Assembly (NCBI GenBank): GCA_035285005.1
Contig: JAYKIB010000324.1
Span: forward strand, 1 to 22,817
Length of the DNA: 22,817 nucleotides
Direction of reading: 5' to 3'
Origin: Prochlorothrix sp035285005
Lineage (GTDB): Bacteria; Cyanobacteriota; Cyanobacteriia; Prochlorotrichales; Prochlorotrichaceae
How positions within the stretch are numbered: the stretch's first letter is position 1; each line of letters begins with the position of its first letter. This document shows, in pieces, positions 8,063 through 15,257 of the stretch. A program made the position numbers and the translations under genes. The notes under the pieces were generated by a model. That model saw only the letters and a program-made list of their open reading frames with translations, made no database searches and had not been told where the DNA came from.

Positions 8063-8157
8063 AGTCTGAAGTATTTTCCTGAAAAGGGAAAAAACAGATA
8101 AATTTTAAAAGCTTGGTTAAAAAGCTTAGTTTAGAAGCGGCTTAGGCAGCAGCAATC

Positions 8158-8553
8158 CTACTCAACCGTGATGGTACCGACCATGCCAGCGCCACGGTGG
8201 GGAGTGCAGTAGAAGCTGTAGGTACCGGGGGTATCCAGGGTCACGCTGTAGAAAGGACCAGGGGCAACAGCCAGCTTGGTGTTGGACAGGGCAGCAGCAT
8301 TTTCGCCAGCGGGCACCTTGTCAAAGATCACGTTGTGGGGGCCAACTTTGTTCATGATGAACTCAACGGTATCACCAGCGCTGATGGTGACGGCGCTAGG
8401 CTCATACAGGGGAGCGAACTTATCGGTACCCATGTTGATTTGTACGCTAGCCGCAGAAGCGGGAGCAGCGGACATCAGAACGGTACCGGCAACCAGCACC
8501 AACAGGGACAGAACAGCAGCAAAGCGCTTAGACAGGGAGGCAAAAACTTTCAT
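8158..8553 (-). CDS. petE: Plastocyanin precursor
   Basis: 131 residues: a blue copper protein that carries electrons from cytochrome f to photosystem I in the thylakoid lumen. Residues 1-34 form a Sec-type signal (KR, hydrophobic core, cleavage after PASA). The 97-residue mature protein starts ASVQINMG. The copper ligands are His39 (GPHNV), Cys82, His85 and Met90 (YCTPHRGAGM) in mature numbering. In the electron-transfer patch, positions 12 and 14 are Phe and Pro, where most plastocyanins have Gly and Leu. From memory, Prochlorothrix hollandica has Tyr12/Pro14 and a very similar overall sequence. A promoter (8605-8633) and terminator (8031-8062) frame it as a monocistronic unit. Copper control is usual for petE, but no operator was identified. 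Confidence 0.97.
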   Translation of the reverse strand: MKVFASLSKRFAAVLSLLVLVAGTVLMSAAPASAASVQINMGTDKFAPLYEPSAVTISAGDTVEFIMNKVGPHNVIFDKVPAGENAAALSNTKLAVAPGPFYSVTLDTPGTYSFYCTPHRGAGMVGTITVE

Positions 8554-8604
8554 GGCTATCTGAAATAATTTTTTCGACAGGCTGTAGTAAAGCTATCCAG
8601 AGCT

Positions 8605-8633
8605 AGTGTAGCGGTTAAGCTCCTTCTTCTCAA
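8605..8633 (-). promoter_or_regulatory. Sigma70-type promoter of petE
   Basis: On the minus strand, TTGAGA (8628-8633), a 17-bp spacer, and TACACT (8605-8610). This would start transcription near 8597 and give a leader of roughly 45 bases before the petE ATG. It lies right after the stop codon of the upstream gene, so petE is transcribed independently. Confidence 0.65.
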
Positions 8634-8640
8634 GATCTTT

Positions 8641-9696
8641 TTAGAATTTTCGCGATCGAGGGGAAAACCCCAACACCTGCATCAGGGCCGTGAGGGTCGC
8701 CACCCGTGTAGTCAAGCCAAAGGTGGCGGGGCTGACGGGGTTGGCGTGGGTGAAGTGCCGATAGCTGAGGCAAAAGCGATCCCAGGGGGCCATCTGGATC
8801 CGAAACACCTTAATAATCACCTCCGCCAGAGTTGCAGAAACCGGAATTTGGAACAAGAGACGATGGCCAAAGTAACGGCAGAGTTCCGCGATCGCCGCGT
8901 TCACCGTGATTGGCTCCCCCCCCAACACCAGCTTAGGAATTTTGCCATCAGCCGCCGGAGGCACCTGCTCAGGATGTTGGACCAGATGACACACCACCTG
9001 CCCCATGTCCGCCCCATGGGCAAAATGGAAACTCGCATCCGCCTTAAGGAACCGCGCCAGCCACAGCCAGCGCAACACCTCCGGCAACCCGGCGGTGATG
9101 TGGGATTTGGGCTTGCGATCGTCCCCCCCAAACACCAAGGTGGGAAACAGAGCCACGATCGACAGGCCCTGGGATAGGCCCTGGGATATATCCTGGGTCG
9201 GGCGATCGTCCCCAGCCTCGGTCATCCCCTCCTGCTTGTCCCCCACCCGCGCCAACTGCTCCAGCTTTTGCAGGGCGATCGACTTCGTGCGAATGTAGTC
9301 TGTCCCAAAGGTCTCCGCCTGGGGCAATAACTGGTTCTGGCGATCGAGAATACTTTCCGTCGAAAAATAGAGCAGTTGCTGGCAGGCCCCCCGGTTCAAG
9401 AGGTGGACCAACTCCAGGGTTTTCGTCACATTAATATCGTAGGTCTCCGTGGGATCGCCCCAGGAGGTCGCCAAGAGAATCCCCACATCCATCGTCTCCA
9501 GTAGGGCGCGATGGTGCTGAATCTCCCGCAAATTGCCCTCAATCACCTCAATCCCCGGCCTCGCCTCCAAATCCAGCTTCAATTTCCGACGATCGCGCAC
9601 CAATAGAAACAGTTCATGGTCCGTCTGCTGGATCAGGGCCTCCGCCACATAATGGCCAATGCAGCCGCTAGCTCCGGTAATGAAAATGCGCTTCAT
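8641..9696 (-). CDS. NAD(P)-dependent epimerase/dehydratase-like SDR protein
   Basis: 351 residues of the extended/atypical short-chain dehydrogenase fold. The nucleotide-binding motif TGASGCIG is at residues 7-14 (TGxxGxxG). NLREI near 55-59 follows the second strand. A serine/threonine pair is in YFSTES (110-115), and the catalytic YxxxK is Tyr134-Lys138 (YIRTK). The family includes sugar-nucleotide epimerases and related reductases; the substrate cannot be told from sequence. In the insertion around residues 151-180, a 12-bp direct repeat (9164-9175 and 9176-9187) duplicates the residues SQGL in frame. There is no strong ribosome binding site upstream of the ATG. The stop is 87 bp before petE, which has its own promoter. 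Confidence 0.82.
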   Translation of the reverse strand: MKRIFITGASGCIGHYVAEALIQQTDHELFLLVRDRRKLKLDLEARPGIEVIEGNLREIQHHRALLETMDVGILLATSWGDPTETYDINVTKTLELVHLLNRGACQQLLYFSTESILDRQNQLLPQAETFGTDYIRTKSIALQKLEQLARVGDKQEGMTEAGDDRPTQDISQGLSQGLSIVALFPTLVFGGDDRKPKSHITAGLPEVLRWLWLARFLKADASFHFAHGADMGQVVCHLVQHPEQVPPAADGKIPKLVLGGEPITVNAAIAELCRYFGHRLLFQIPVSATLAEVIIKVFRIQMAPWDRFCLSYRHFTHANPVSPATFGLTTRVATLTALMQVLGFSPRSRKF

Positions 9697-9775
9697 GGGG
9701 CGATCGTTCCGTGATACAAAACATGAATTCGGTCGAAGTCCTGCGGCCTGTCACGCACCAGAGGGGAAGCAGATG

Positions 9776-9805
9776 GGCCATGGCGATCGATCGATTGCCA
9801 TGGCC
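9776..9805. repeat. 30-bp near-perfect palindrome
   Basis: GGCCATGGCGATCGATCGAT continuing to TGCCATGGCC is self-complementary except for one mismatched pair and contains HIP1-like GCGATCG cores. It sits between the SDR gene and the HslV-like gene, next to the 9821-9865 hairpin. Function unknown. Confidence 0.6.
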
Positions 9806-9820
9806 GTGATCCATTGCATC

Positions 9821-9865
9821 GGGGACTGAGGATCGGGCGGCACCGCCGCCCGATCCTCAGTCCCC
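9821..9865. terminator. Long perfect hairpin downstream of the HslV-like gene
   Basis: Arms 9821-9840 and 9846-9865 are perfectly complementary over 20 bp (outer end GGGGACTGAGG, inner end CGGGCGG), with a 5-base loop CACCG. It lies 20 bases past the stop codon of the minus-strand gene. There is no T-run on either side, so it would be an atypical terminator or an mRNA 3'-end stabiliser. Confidence 0.55.
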
Positions 9866-9885
9866 CTCCAGTCAGGCTGCTCCCC

Positions 9886-10413
9886 TTAACTGCTCGACGT
9901 GTCCAAGGGTTTGGTGATGACCTGAATCGGATCGGAGCAGTAAATACAGAGGCGATTGGCGATCTCCACCGCTTCCTCAGGGTTTTTATCGAGATAGAGG
10001 GCCGTCAGGGCAAAATCTTCCCCCGCACCGATCGCGCTAAATTCATTGATTTTCTCGACGAGGTAGGTGTCCACCACCCGAAAAATGCAATCTTCAATCC
10101 CGATGAGATACTCATTGCGTTTCCCGAAGCCCTCATCCTTCGATCGCGCCCAGCCATAAAACTCCACCATAAAATCCAGCACCGCTTCCACCGTGGCCGC
10201 CGCCGGTTTATGGTTGCGGGCAAACATCTGCATAAAGCTCAGCTCCATGATGTAGCCCACACTGCCAATGATTAAACCATTGACCTCAAACAGCTTCCCC
10301 TGCTCATTGCCCAGCACTCGCTGATGGGTTTCCTTGACATAACCCGCGACCCGGATACTGTCGGAGGCAAACACCAAGCGATCGGGATACCGTCGCGCTG
10401 CTACAACACTCAT
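9886..10413 (-). CDS. HslV/proteasome-like Ntn hydrolase
   Basis: 175 residues, the normal length of HslV (ClpQ). The start MSVVAARR aligns with HslV's T-T-I-V-x-V-R-R. Once Met is removed, Ser1 would be the N-terminal nucleophile, as in Bacillus CodW, rather than Thr. Asp17 (FASDSIR) matches the conserved Asp17, and a lysine in GKLFEV (Lys39) can stand for Lys33 after a short insertion. GSVGY matches the buried Gly strand. The C-terminal half GAGEDFALTALYLDKN..EEAVEIANRLCIYCSDPIQVI closely follows HslV's GSGG-YA-AAA...EIA...ICIY-ND. It is probably a self-compartmentalising peptidase. No HslU or other AAA unfoldase is nearby. A 98-residue gene lies 54 bp upstream on the same strand and is probably co-transcribed. 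Ribosome binding site AAGGA is about 11 bases before the ATG. Confidence 0.75.
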   Translation of the reverse strand: MSVVAARRYPDRLVFASDSIRVAGYVKETHQRVLGNEQGKLFEVNGLIIGSVGYIMELSFMQMFARNHKPAAATVEAVLDFMVEFYGWARSKDEGFGKRNEYLIGIEDCIFRVVDTYLVEKINEFSAIGAGEDFALTALYLDKNPEEAVEIANRLCIYCSDPIQVITKPLDTSSS

Positions 10414-10467
10414 GGTTCTTGGTCCTTTTTCCTGTTCCTGATAGTCTGTCTGCTTAATTCCAACAGC

Positions 10468-10764
10468 CTATTTGTTGCCATAGTAAAAGGCAATCTCTTT
10501 GTCCTTAAGGGGTGGAAACTCGGCGGCGGCGAGCATCGCCTCTAGCTCGGCCTGGGGGAGGTGCTTTGCGCCGATGCGGACAATCCGGGATCGCATTGTG
10601 TTGGTCACACCACTCCGTTGCCGTTGGCCTTCTAGGGCCATCACTTTATGGTACAGATCCAATTTGGCAGGCGGGATAGGGCTCCCGTCTAGATCTAGGC
10701 CCTGGGCGATCGCCGCATCAACTGCATCAGCACCGAGGTTGGAAGTTACGTCAGGGGTGGCCAT
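10468..10764 (-). CDS. Small conserved-looking protein paired with the HslV-like hydrolase
   Basis: 98 residues, not assigned to a family. The N-terminal part (1-35) is acidic and Ala/Asp-rich. The rest is basic and helical, with RSRIVRIGAKHLPQAELEAMLAAAEFPPL (given here as the region of residues 59-87). The C-terminus is compact and aromatic (EIAFYYGNK). There is no signal, membrane segment or cysteine. It is the first gene of a probable two-gene unit with the Ntn hydrolase 54 bp downstream. It could be a substrate, adaptor or regulator of that hydrolase; the exposed Tyr-Tyr tail loosely recalls C-terminal docking tails of proteasome activators but is not a true HbYX motif. Coding support comes from composition, an intact frame and placement. 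Confidence 0.65.
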   Translation of the reverse strand: MATPDVTSNLGADAVDAAIAQGLDLDGSPIPPAKLDLYHKVMALEGQRQRSGVTNTMRSRIVRIGAKHLPQAELEAMLAAAEFPPLKDKEIAFYYGNK

Positions 10765-10953
10765 GGGTACAGTCTCGATTAGGGGGTGTAGGGGTTGTCA
10801 GATTTGGGCCGAAACGGTCCAAATACCGGGGTTTATTGTATCGCCAATAGGACACCACGATGAATTGGGGGGTACGGCAAAGCTGTGCCCCCAAGCCCTT
10901 ATTCCTGCGGGGGCTATCACCATCCTCAGTCAAAAACAAACTTTCTTACTCCC

Positions 10954-11030
10954 CTCTCCCGTGGGGAGAGGGACTGGGGGAGAGGGGCTGGGGGTGAGGG
11001 ACTGGGGGTGAGGGACTGGGAGTGAAGGGC
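10954..11030 (+). repeat. G-rich imperfect tandem repeat
   Basis: After the hairpin CTCTCCC-GTG-GGGAGAG come at least four imperfect copies of a 13-15 base unit around ACTGGGGGTGAGGG. Similar CCCTCTCCC-type repeats are widespread in cyanobacterial spacers. The G-runs could form quadruplex structures, which is inference. Confidence 0.6.
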
Positions 11031-11174
11031 GTTCATATCCTAGACGGGATGCCCTATATCTCCCAAGCCCGGGGATTAATCGAAGTGCCCGACACACAAC
11101 AGAACGGACAGCGAGGCGGGAAAGAGAACAAAGCCTCGGGATCGATCGTTGGCGACCATAGAACAAATTCAGTA

Positions 11175-11273
11175 GGGCACCTCAATTAATTGTGGGGGGC
11201 GGCGAAGCCGCCCCCCACAACCCTGATTCTGCCGTAGGCACTACGGTGAAAAGTTGAATTAATCGAGGTGTCC
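11175..11273 (+). repeat. Family C repeat, full copy downstream of mreD
   Basis: 99 bp from GGGCACCTCAATTAATT to AATTAATCGAGGTGTCC, so the ends are a 16-17 bp inverted repeat. The centre is a perfect hairpin GTGGGGGGCGGC-GAA-GCCGCCCCCCAC. It starts 19 bases after the mreD stop on the transcribed side and may end the mreBCD transcript. Confidence 0.85.
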
Positions 11274-11291
11274 AGTCATCTATTGGGACGC

Positions 11292-11963
11292 TTACCACCC
11301 CTTGATCTCATCGAGCCAGTCCCACCAGCGATTCAGCGGATAGTAGGCGATCGGTGCCCAGAGACTACTGACGATGGCGGAGCTGAGGGCAATGCGTTGG
11401 TGATGTCGCCAGATTTCCCCCAGGGTCAGGCCCACCCGGTCCACATAACTAGGATCAACCCCCTCCACCGTCAGCAAACTCGTGTTAAAGCCCGGATCCT
11501 GGCTGGGGGTCGTGTCGATCCAGGTGGGTAACCAGTCCTGCACTTGAATCTGAAGGGAGATCTCGATCGCCATTGTGGTTTCCACCAACACCGCCATACC
11601 AAACACAATCAAGGCGACGGAAATAAAATCTTCCTGGAGATAACGATTTTTTTGGAGCAGGGCCGTGAGAATCCCCGCGAGGGCCAGCCCCAGGGCATGG
11701 GTCGGGTAGGGTGCCGTCAGACCGTCTTGGATCCAGCCCAGGCAACAACCCACCAAGGCTCCCTCCAGGGGCGATCGTTTAATGCTCCAACTCACCACCC
11801 AAATCAAAAGCCAATTGGTACTGACCCCCGCCAGTTCCGTTCCCGGTAGGCGAGAGAGAGCCAGGAGCACACACAACAACACCGATAGGGCGATCGCCCC
11901 CGCATCCAAGGCGATGGGGGGTAGGCTTTGCCAGTTCACCTTGCCCGGAAATCGATCGTTCAT
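11292..11963 (-). CDS. mreD: Rod shape-determining protein MreD
   Basis: 223 residues; an inner-membrane protein of the elongasome that links MreB filaments to peptidoglycan synthesis. Several hydrophobic spans are visible, for example about 22-38, 48-60, 68-85, 90-103 and 112-130, with a final one near 193-208 (IALSSAIVSSLWAPIAYY). SPLEGALVGCCLGWIQDGL is a typical MreD-like membrane segment with Gly and a conserved Asp. It is longer than E. coli MreD (about 160 residues), with an extended polar loop at about 140-185. The start codon overlaps the mreC stop (ATGA, 11960-11963), which together with gene order supports the call, since MreD sequences are poorly conserved. Confidence 0.85.
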   Translation of the reverse strand: MNDRFPGKVNWQSLPPIALDAGAIALSVLLCVLLALSRLPGTELAGVSTNWLLIWVVSWSIKRSPLEGALVGCCLGWIQDGLTAPYPTHALGLALAGILTALLQKNRYLQEDFISVALIVFGMAVLVETTMAIEISLQIQVQDWLPTWIDTTPSQDPGFNTSLLTVEGVDPSYVDRVGLTLGEIWRHHQRIALSSAIVSSLWAPIAYYPLNRWWDWLDEIKGW

Positions 11964-12754
11964 GGGCGCGACGGGTTGGAACTGGGGGGCAGATTGGGGC
12001 TAGGGGGAACAGCAGGGGGGGTAAACGGCATCACCTGGACCCACTCCAAGCGACTAATGGGCGCATTCAGGCGCACCAACGCCTCCGGGGTCGGGCTAGT
12101 CTTCAAACTCACCGTTTCCACCACACCCACCGGGATTCCCGCCGGGAAGAGTGTACTCATGGCCGAGGTTGTGACCACATCGCCGGGCCGCACATCGGGA
12201 TCTTTGTCAAAAAACCGCACGACCATGTGGTCGGTTCCCTGGCCTCGGGCATAGGCTTGGGCACGGCTGCGGCTGATCATCACACCGACGCTGCTGGTGG
12301 CATCGGTAATCAGAAGCACCCGGCTCGTGTTAGGGGTCACCTGGGTGACCCGTCCAACCAGCCCCCCCGGTGCCGTGGCGATCGCCCCCGCTTGAATACC
12401 GTGGTTACTCCCCCGTCCCAGCAGCACCTGCTGCCACCACTGATCGGCACTGCGACCGACGATCGGACTAAAGATCCGCTCCCCTACCCCAGGCTGGGAC
12501 TGGCCCAGCAGCCGCTTGAGTTGGGCGTTTTGGTTTTCCAGTTCAATGAGGCGCTCTTGATCCTCAATGCGAGATGCCTGCTCCAGAGCCTGCATTTGGG
12601 TTTGCTGAACCTGGAAGGGGCGGCTCACTTGGTAGTACACCTCCAGCAGAAGACTACCCTGGGTTTGGCGCAGCACCCAGGCCGAGCCCAAGGCGGTGAC
12701 CGCCAACAGTAAGCTGCTTCCGTATAGGCTCCACCAACGGCGTAGTGAATACAT
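11960..12754 (-). CDS. mreC: Rod shape-determining protein MreC
   Basis: 264 residues; a bitopic elongasome scaffold that activates penicillin-binding proteins in the periplasm. A single membrane anchor lies at about 10-30, preceded by MYSLRRWW. A coiled coil follows (about 50-85, QALEQASRIEDQERLIELENQN), then the two beta-barrel-like domains (about 95-245). These include GIQAGAIATAPGGLVGRV and LLITDATSSVGVMI, both characteristic of MreC. The tail (about 245-264) is Pro/Ser/Asn-rich. It overlaps mreD by 4 bp and lies 90 bp after mreB, all on one strand, so mreBCD is probably one operon. Confidence 0.93.
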   Translation of the reverse strand: MYSLRRWWSLYGSSLLLAVTALGSAWVLRQTQGSLLLEVYYQVSRPFQVQQTQMQALEQASRIEDQERLIELENQNAQLKRLLGQSQPGVGERIFSPIVGRSADQWWQQVLLGRGSNHGIQAGAIATAPGGLVGRVTQVTPNTSRVLLITDATSSVGVMISRSRAQAYARGQGTDHMVVRFFDKDPDVRPGDVVTTSAMSTLFPAGIPVGVVETVSLKTSPTPEALVRLNAPISRLEWVQVMPFTPPAVPPSPNLPPSSNPSRP

Positions 12755-12844
12755 AGAGGGGTTGGATGACAGGGGGCAAGAAATCAGGAAACAGGGGAAG
12801 GTGGGGAACGGGGGCTAAGGTCACCCCCAGGGAACAACGCTAGC

Positions 12845-13891
12845 CTAGAATCCCAATCCCGATCGGCGGCTGAAAACCCGCTCGAGCTGTTTAAAGTTTT
12901 CCAGCACGCGACCTGTGCCCAGGACAACACAGCTCAGGGGGTCCGTTGCCACATGGGTAACAATGCCCGTTTCGTGACTAATCAACGTATCCAGCCCCTT
13001 GAGTAGGGCACCGCCCCCCGCTAGCATGATGCCGCGATCGATGATGTCAGAAGCCAACTCCGGCGGAGTCCGCTCCAGGGTCCGCTTCACCGATTCCACG
13101 ATGACCGATAGGGGCTCCGACATACTTTCGCGGATTTCTGGTCCCTTAATCGTCACCGTCCGGGGCAACCCAGAGAGGAGGTGTAAACCGCGCACTTCCA
13201 GCACCGACTCATCGATATCCGTGGTGGGATAAGCGGAACCGATGTGAATCTTAATTTCTTCGGCGGTTCGTTCCCCAATCACAAGGTTGTGGACTTTCTT
13301 CATGTACTGGGTGATGGAATCGCTCAGTTCATCCCCCGCAACCCGCACCGACTCACTCAGCACAATGCCCTGGAGGCTGAGGACAGCCACTTCCGTGGTG
13401 CCGCCCCCAATATCGATCACCATGTTGCCGGTCGGCTCCGCCACGGGTAAACCCGCCCCGATCGCCGCAGCCACCGGTTCATCCACCAGAAACACCTCCC
13501 GCGCCCCCGCTTCTCGGGCAGCATCTTCCACGGCTCGCTTCTCCACCCCCGTAACACCACTGGGGATCCCGATCACAATGCGAGGGGATACCAGGGTGCG
13601 GCCTTCATGGACCCGCCGGATGAAATGCTTCAGCATCATCTCAGCTTTGTCAAAGTCGGCAATTACGCCATCCCGCAAAGGACGCTCGGCCACGATATTA
13701 CCGGGGGTCCGTCCCAACATTTTTTTTGCATCTTCACCTACGGCCAGGGGAATGTTGCGATCCTGGTCAATGGCAACCACGGAGGGTTCCTGGAGCACAA
13801 TGCCCTTCCCGGCCACGTAGACCAAGGTGTTGGCAGTGCCCAGATCAATTCCCATATCCCGTGAAAAGGATAAGCGCTTCAAGATACTCAC
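12845..13891 (-). CDS. mreB: Rod shape-determining protein MreB
   Basis: 348 residues, full length for this bacterial actin homologue, which polymerises under the membrane and positions cell-wall synthesis. Phosphate-1 loop MGIDLGTANTLVYV is at about 13-26, phosphate-2 VIDIGGGTTEVAVLS at about 158-172, and the adenosine motif GIMLAGGGALLKGLD near 288-302. The N-terminus MSILKRLSFSRD is a likely membrane-binding amphipathic stretch. It is the first gene of mreB-mreC-mreD on the minus strand. The 500-bp spacer upstream, shared with divergent ssb, should hold its promoter. Confidence 0.97.
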   Translation of the reverse strand: MSILKRLSFSRDMGIDLGTANTLVYVAGKGIVLQEPSVVAIDQDRNIPLAVGEDAKKMLGRTPGNIVAERPLRDGVIADFDKAEMMLKHFIRRVHEGRTLVSPRIVIGIPSGVTGVEKRAVEDAAREAGAREVFLVDEPVAAAIGAGLPVAEPTGNMVIDIGGGTTEVAVLSLQGIVLSESVRVAGDELSDSITQYMKKVHNLVIGERTAEEIKIHIGSAYPTTDIDESVLEVRGLHLLSGLPRTVTIKGPEIRESMSEPLSVIVESVKRTLERTPPELASDIIDRGIMLAGGGALLKGLDTLISHETGIVTHVATDPLSCVVLGTGRVLENFKQLERVFSRRSGLGF

Positions 13892-14398
13892 AGACTGTTA
13901 CGCCCCTAAAACTGTGTCGATGGCTCGGTCAACGGCTCGGTGAACCAAATCATGCGGGGTATTCTGTACCGACCTAGGCGTCGATCGCAGGGGCGATCCC
14001 ATTGGGAAGGCTTGGCTGTAGCTGGGTAAAGGCCAGTCGCCAACTGGAGGAAACCCGCTAGCATGATTATCGTGAGAATTTTATTACGTTTTCTATCAAG
14101 CGTCTAGGGTTAACAACCCTACCTTGGGCCCTAGGGTCGCGGACAAGTTCCCCCGGCGATCGGCCCAGGGATGCCCACCCAGGGAGTGGAGACCCGATCA
14201 TAAATCTGGCATAAATCTGGCATAAATCTGGTTCGGTACAGAATCTGGTTCGGTACAGAGCCCTGGGGCCTGTCCCCTCCAGACCGGTCTACGGATGGTG
14301 TGGGTTAAAATTTTGACGGTTCCTGGAGTGGGTCAGGGTGAAAACTGCTGATTGGCACGCCACGGACATTTGTTGTGTTGTCCCGGAGGATTGAACCG
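13892..14398. other. Divergent mreB/ssb intergenic region
   Basis: 507 bp between divergently transcribed mreB and ssb. A small hairpin AGGGTT-AAC-AACCCT lies at about 14106-14120 beside an AT-rich stretch (14060-14100), which may include the mreB promoter; no confident -10/-35 pair was found. A tandem-repeat block is at 14199-14266. The ssb leader occupies the last part. An ORF read here on the minus strand overlaps ssb and is not supported. Confidence 0.5.
14199..14266 (+). repeat. Two adjacent short tandem repeats upstream of ssb
   Basis: CATAAATCTGG occurs three times in a row (14199-14231). A 17-18 base unit then occurs twice (TTCGGTACAGAATCTGG at 14232-14248; TTCGGTACAGAGCCCTGG at 14249-14266). 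The phrase CGGTACAGAG also matches the outer end of family A (CCGGTACAGAG), so part of the block may be a transposon-end remnant. Confidence 0.7.
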
Positions 14399-14758
14399 AT
14401 GAGCTTAAATTTGGTGCACCTAGTGGGCCGAGCCGGTCGTGATCCAGAAGTGAAGTATTTTGAGTCGGGCAGTGTGGTGTGTAATTTTACGTTGGCGGTC
14501 AACCGCCGCAGCCGCGATAGTGAGCCGGACTGGTTTGATATTGAAGTGTGGGATCGGACGGCCCAGATTGCAGCGGATTACGTGCGCAAGGGGAGTCTGG
14601 TGGGTATTACGGGCACCTTGAAGTTCGATCGCTGGACCGATCGGAACACGGGGACACCCCGGTCTAAACCGGTGATTCGGGTAACCCAGTTAGATCTCCT
14701 TGGCTCCAAGCGGGATAACGATCCCAACCAAGTCCCCAATGCGGACGATGGGTTCTAA
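14399..14758 (+). CDS. ssb: Single-stranded DNA-binding protein
   Basis: 119 residues, a single OB fold that binds single-stranded DNA in replication, repair and recombination. Characteristic segments are NLVHLVGRAGRDPEVKYFESG at the start, VCNFTLAVNR, WFDIEVWDRTAQIAADYVRKG and GITGTLKFDRW. The chosen ATG has a strong ribosome binding site (GGAGGA at 14385-14390) 8 bases upstream; an in-frame ATG at 14375 lies before this site and is unlikely. It is short like other cyanobacterial SSBs and has almost no linker. The C-terminus ends PNADDGF, a reduced version of the usual acidic DDDIPF tip that recruits partner proteins. Confidence 0.92.
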   Translation: MSLNLVHLVGRAGRDPEVKYFESGSVVCNFTLAVNRRSRDSEPDWFDIEVWDRTAQIAADYVRKGSLVGITGTLKFDRWTDRNTGTPRSKPVIRVTQLDLLGSKRDNDPNQVPNADDGF

Positions 14759-14842
14759 ACGGGCTGTGTTTATCCCAGATCACCCCATGAGTCTAGGAAG
14801 GATCCTGCCGTTGGGCATCTGTTGGTCACCGGTTAGAGGATA

Positions 14843-14905
14843 GGCACCTCGATTAATACAGATTCTCACCGCAGTACCCACGGCAGGATCAAGGTTGTGG
14901 CGTGC
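14843..14905 (-). repeat. Family C repeat, partial
   Basis: GGCACCTCGATTAATACAG, then TCTCACCGCAGTACCCACGG, then GATCAAGGTTGTGGCGTG. The hairpin and closing end are missing. Confidence 0.7.
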
Positions 14906-15114
14906 CCAACGTTAAATGGACCTGACCCCGGGGAAATGACATCAGCAACGTTAAGAAACATGTCGGTTGCTGTGAACATTTGCAACAGCATCCAGGCGGA
15001 TGATGCCCTGGAAGTGCGGCAGTTCAGGGTAAGGGTTGTGGGGTTTCAATCGATACCTCAGAAATTCTGTCTGGTTTGGTAAACTGGCAACTCTTTCCCG
15101 TAAAGTCTTCTATA

Positions 15115-15213
15115 GGGCACCGCGAAAAATCCAATTTTTTGCCCCGTGACCCCGTAAGAATCAGGGTTGGGTGGGACGGCACAGCCGTCTAACTCAATGA
15201 ATCGAGGTGCCCC
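15115..15213 (-). repeat. Family C repeat, full diverged copy
   Basis: Starts GGGCACCGCGAAAAATCC and ends TGAATCGAGGTGCCC (99 bp), with AGAATCAGGGTTGGG and a short stem GACGGC-ACA-GCCGTC in the middle. Flanked by CTATA on the left and CATAG on the right, so a short target duplication (ATA) is possible. Confidence 0.75.
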
Positions 15214-15257
15214 ATAGATTGCTATTTTTCTGCTGTGGCAACCCCCAAGTTTATAAC

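Larger units (their letters stand above)
10765..11291. other. Intergenic region with G-rich tandem repeats and a family C copy
   Basis: About 527 bp between the 98-residue gene and mreD without a supported gene. An imperfect purine-rich tandem array (about 10954-11030) repeats units of the type GACTGGGGGTGAGG behind the hairpin CTCTCCCGTGGGGAGAG (about 10954-10970). The sequence around 10861-10920 is a short inverted stretch (GGGGGTACGGC / GCTGTGCCCCC). Family C lies at 11175-11273. The promoter of the 98-residue gene should be in the first part, but none was clear. Confidence 0.5.

Noticed and set aside
10954..11030. CRISPR-like array
   Set aside because: The units are short, imperfect and directly adjacent, with no spacers; no CRISPR array was found anywhere in the window.
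10930..11166. 78-codon minus-strand ORF with a Pro/Ser repeat end
   Set aside because: Its repeat is simply the translation of the G-rich tandem array.
14375..14398. Earlier in-frame ATG for ssb
   Set aside because: It lies upstream of the strong GGAGGA site, which fits the ATG at 14399.
14897..15082. 61-codon ORF between ssb and the CAAD gene
   Set aside because: Starts inside a family C repeat, has no recognisable domain and no ribosome binding site.
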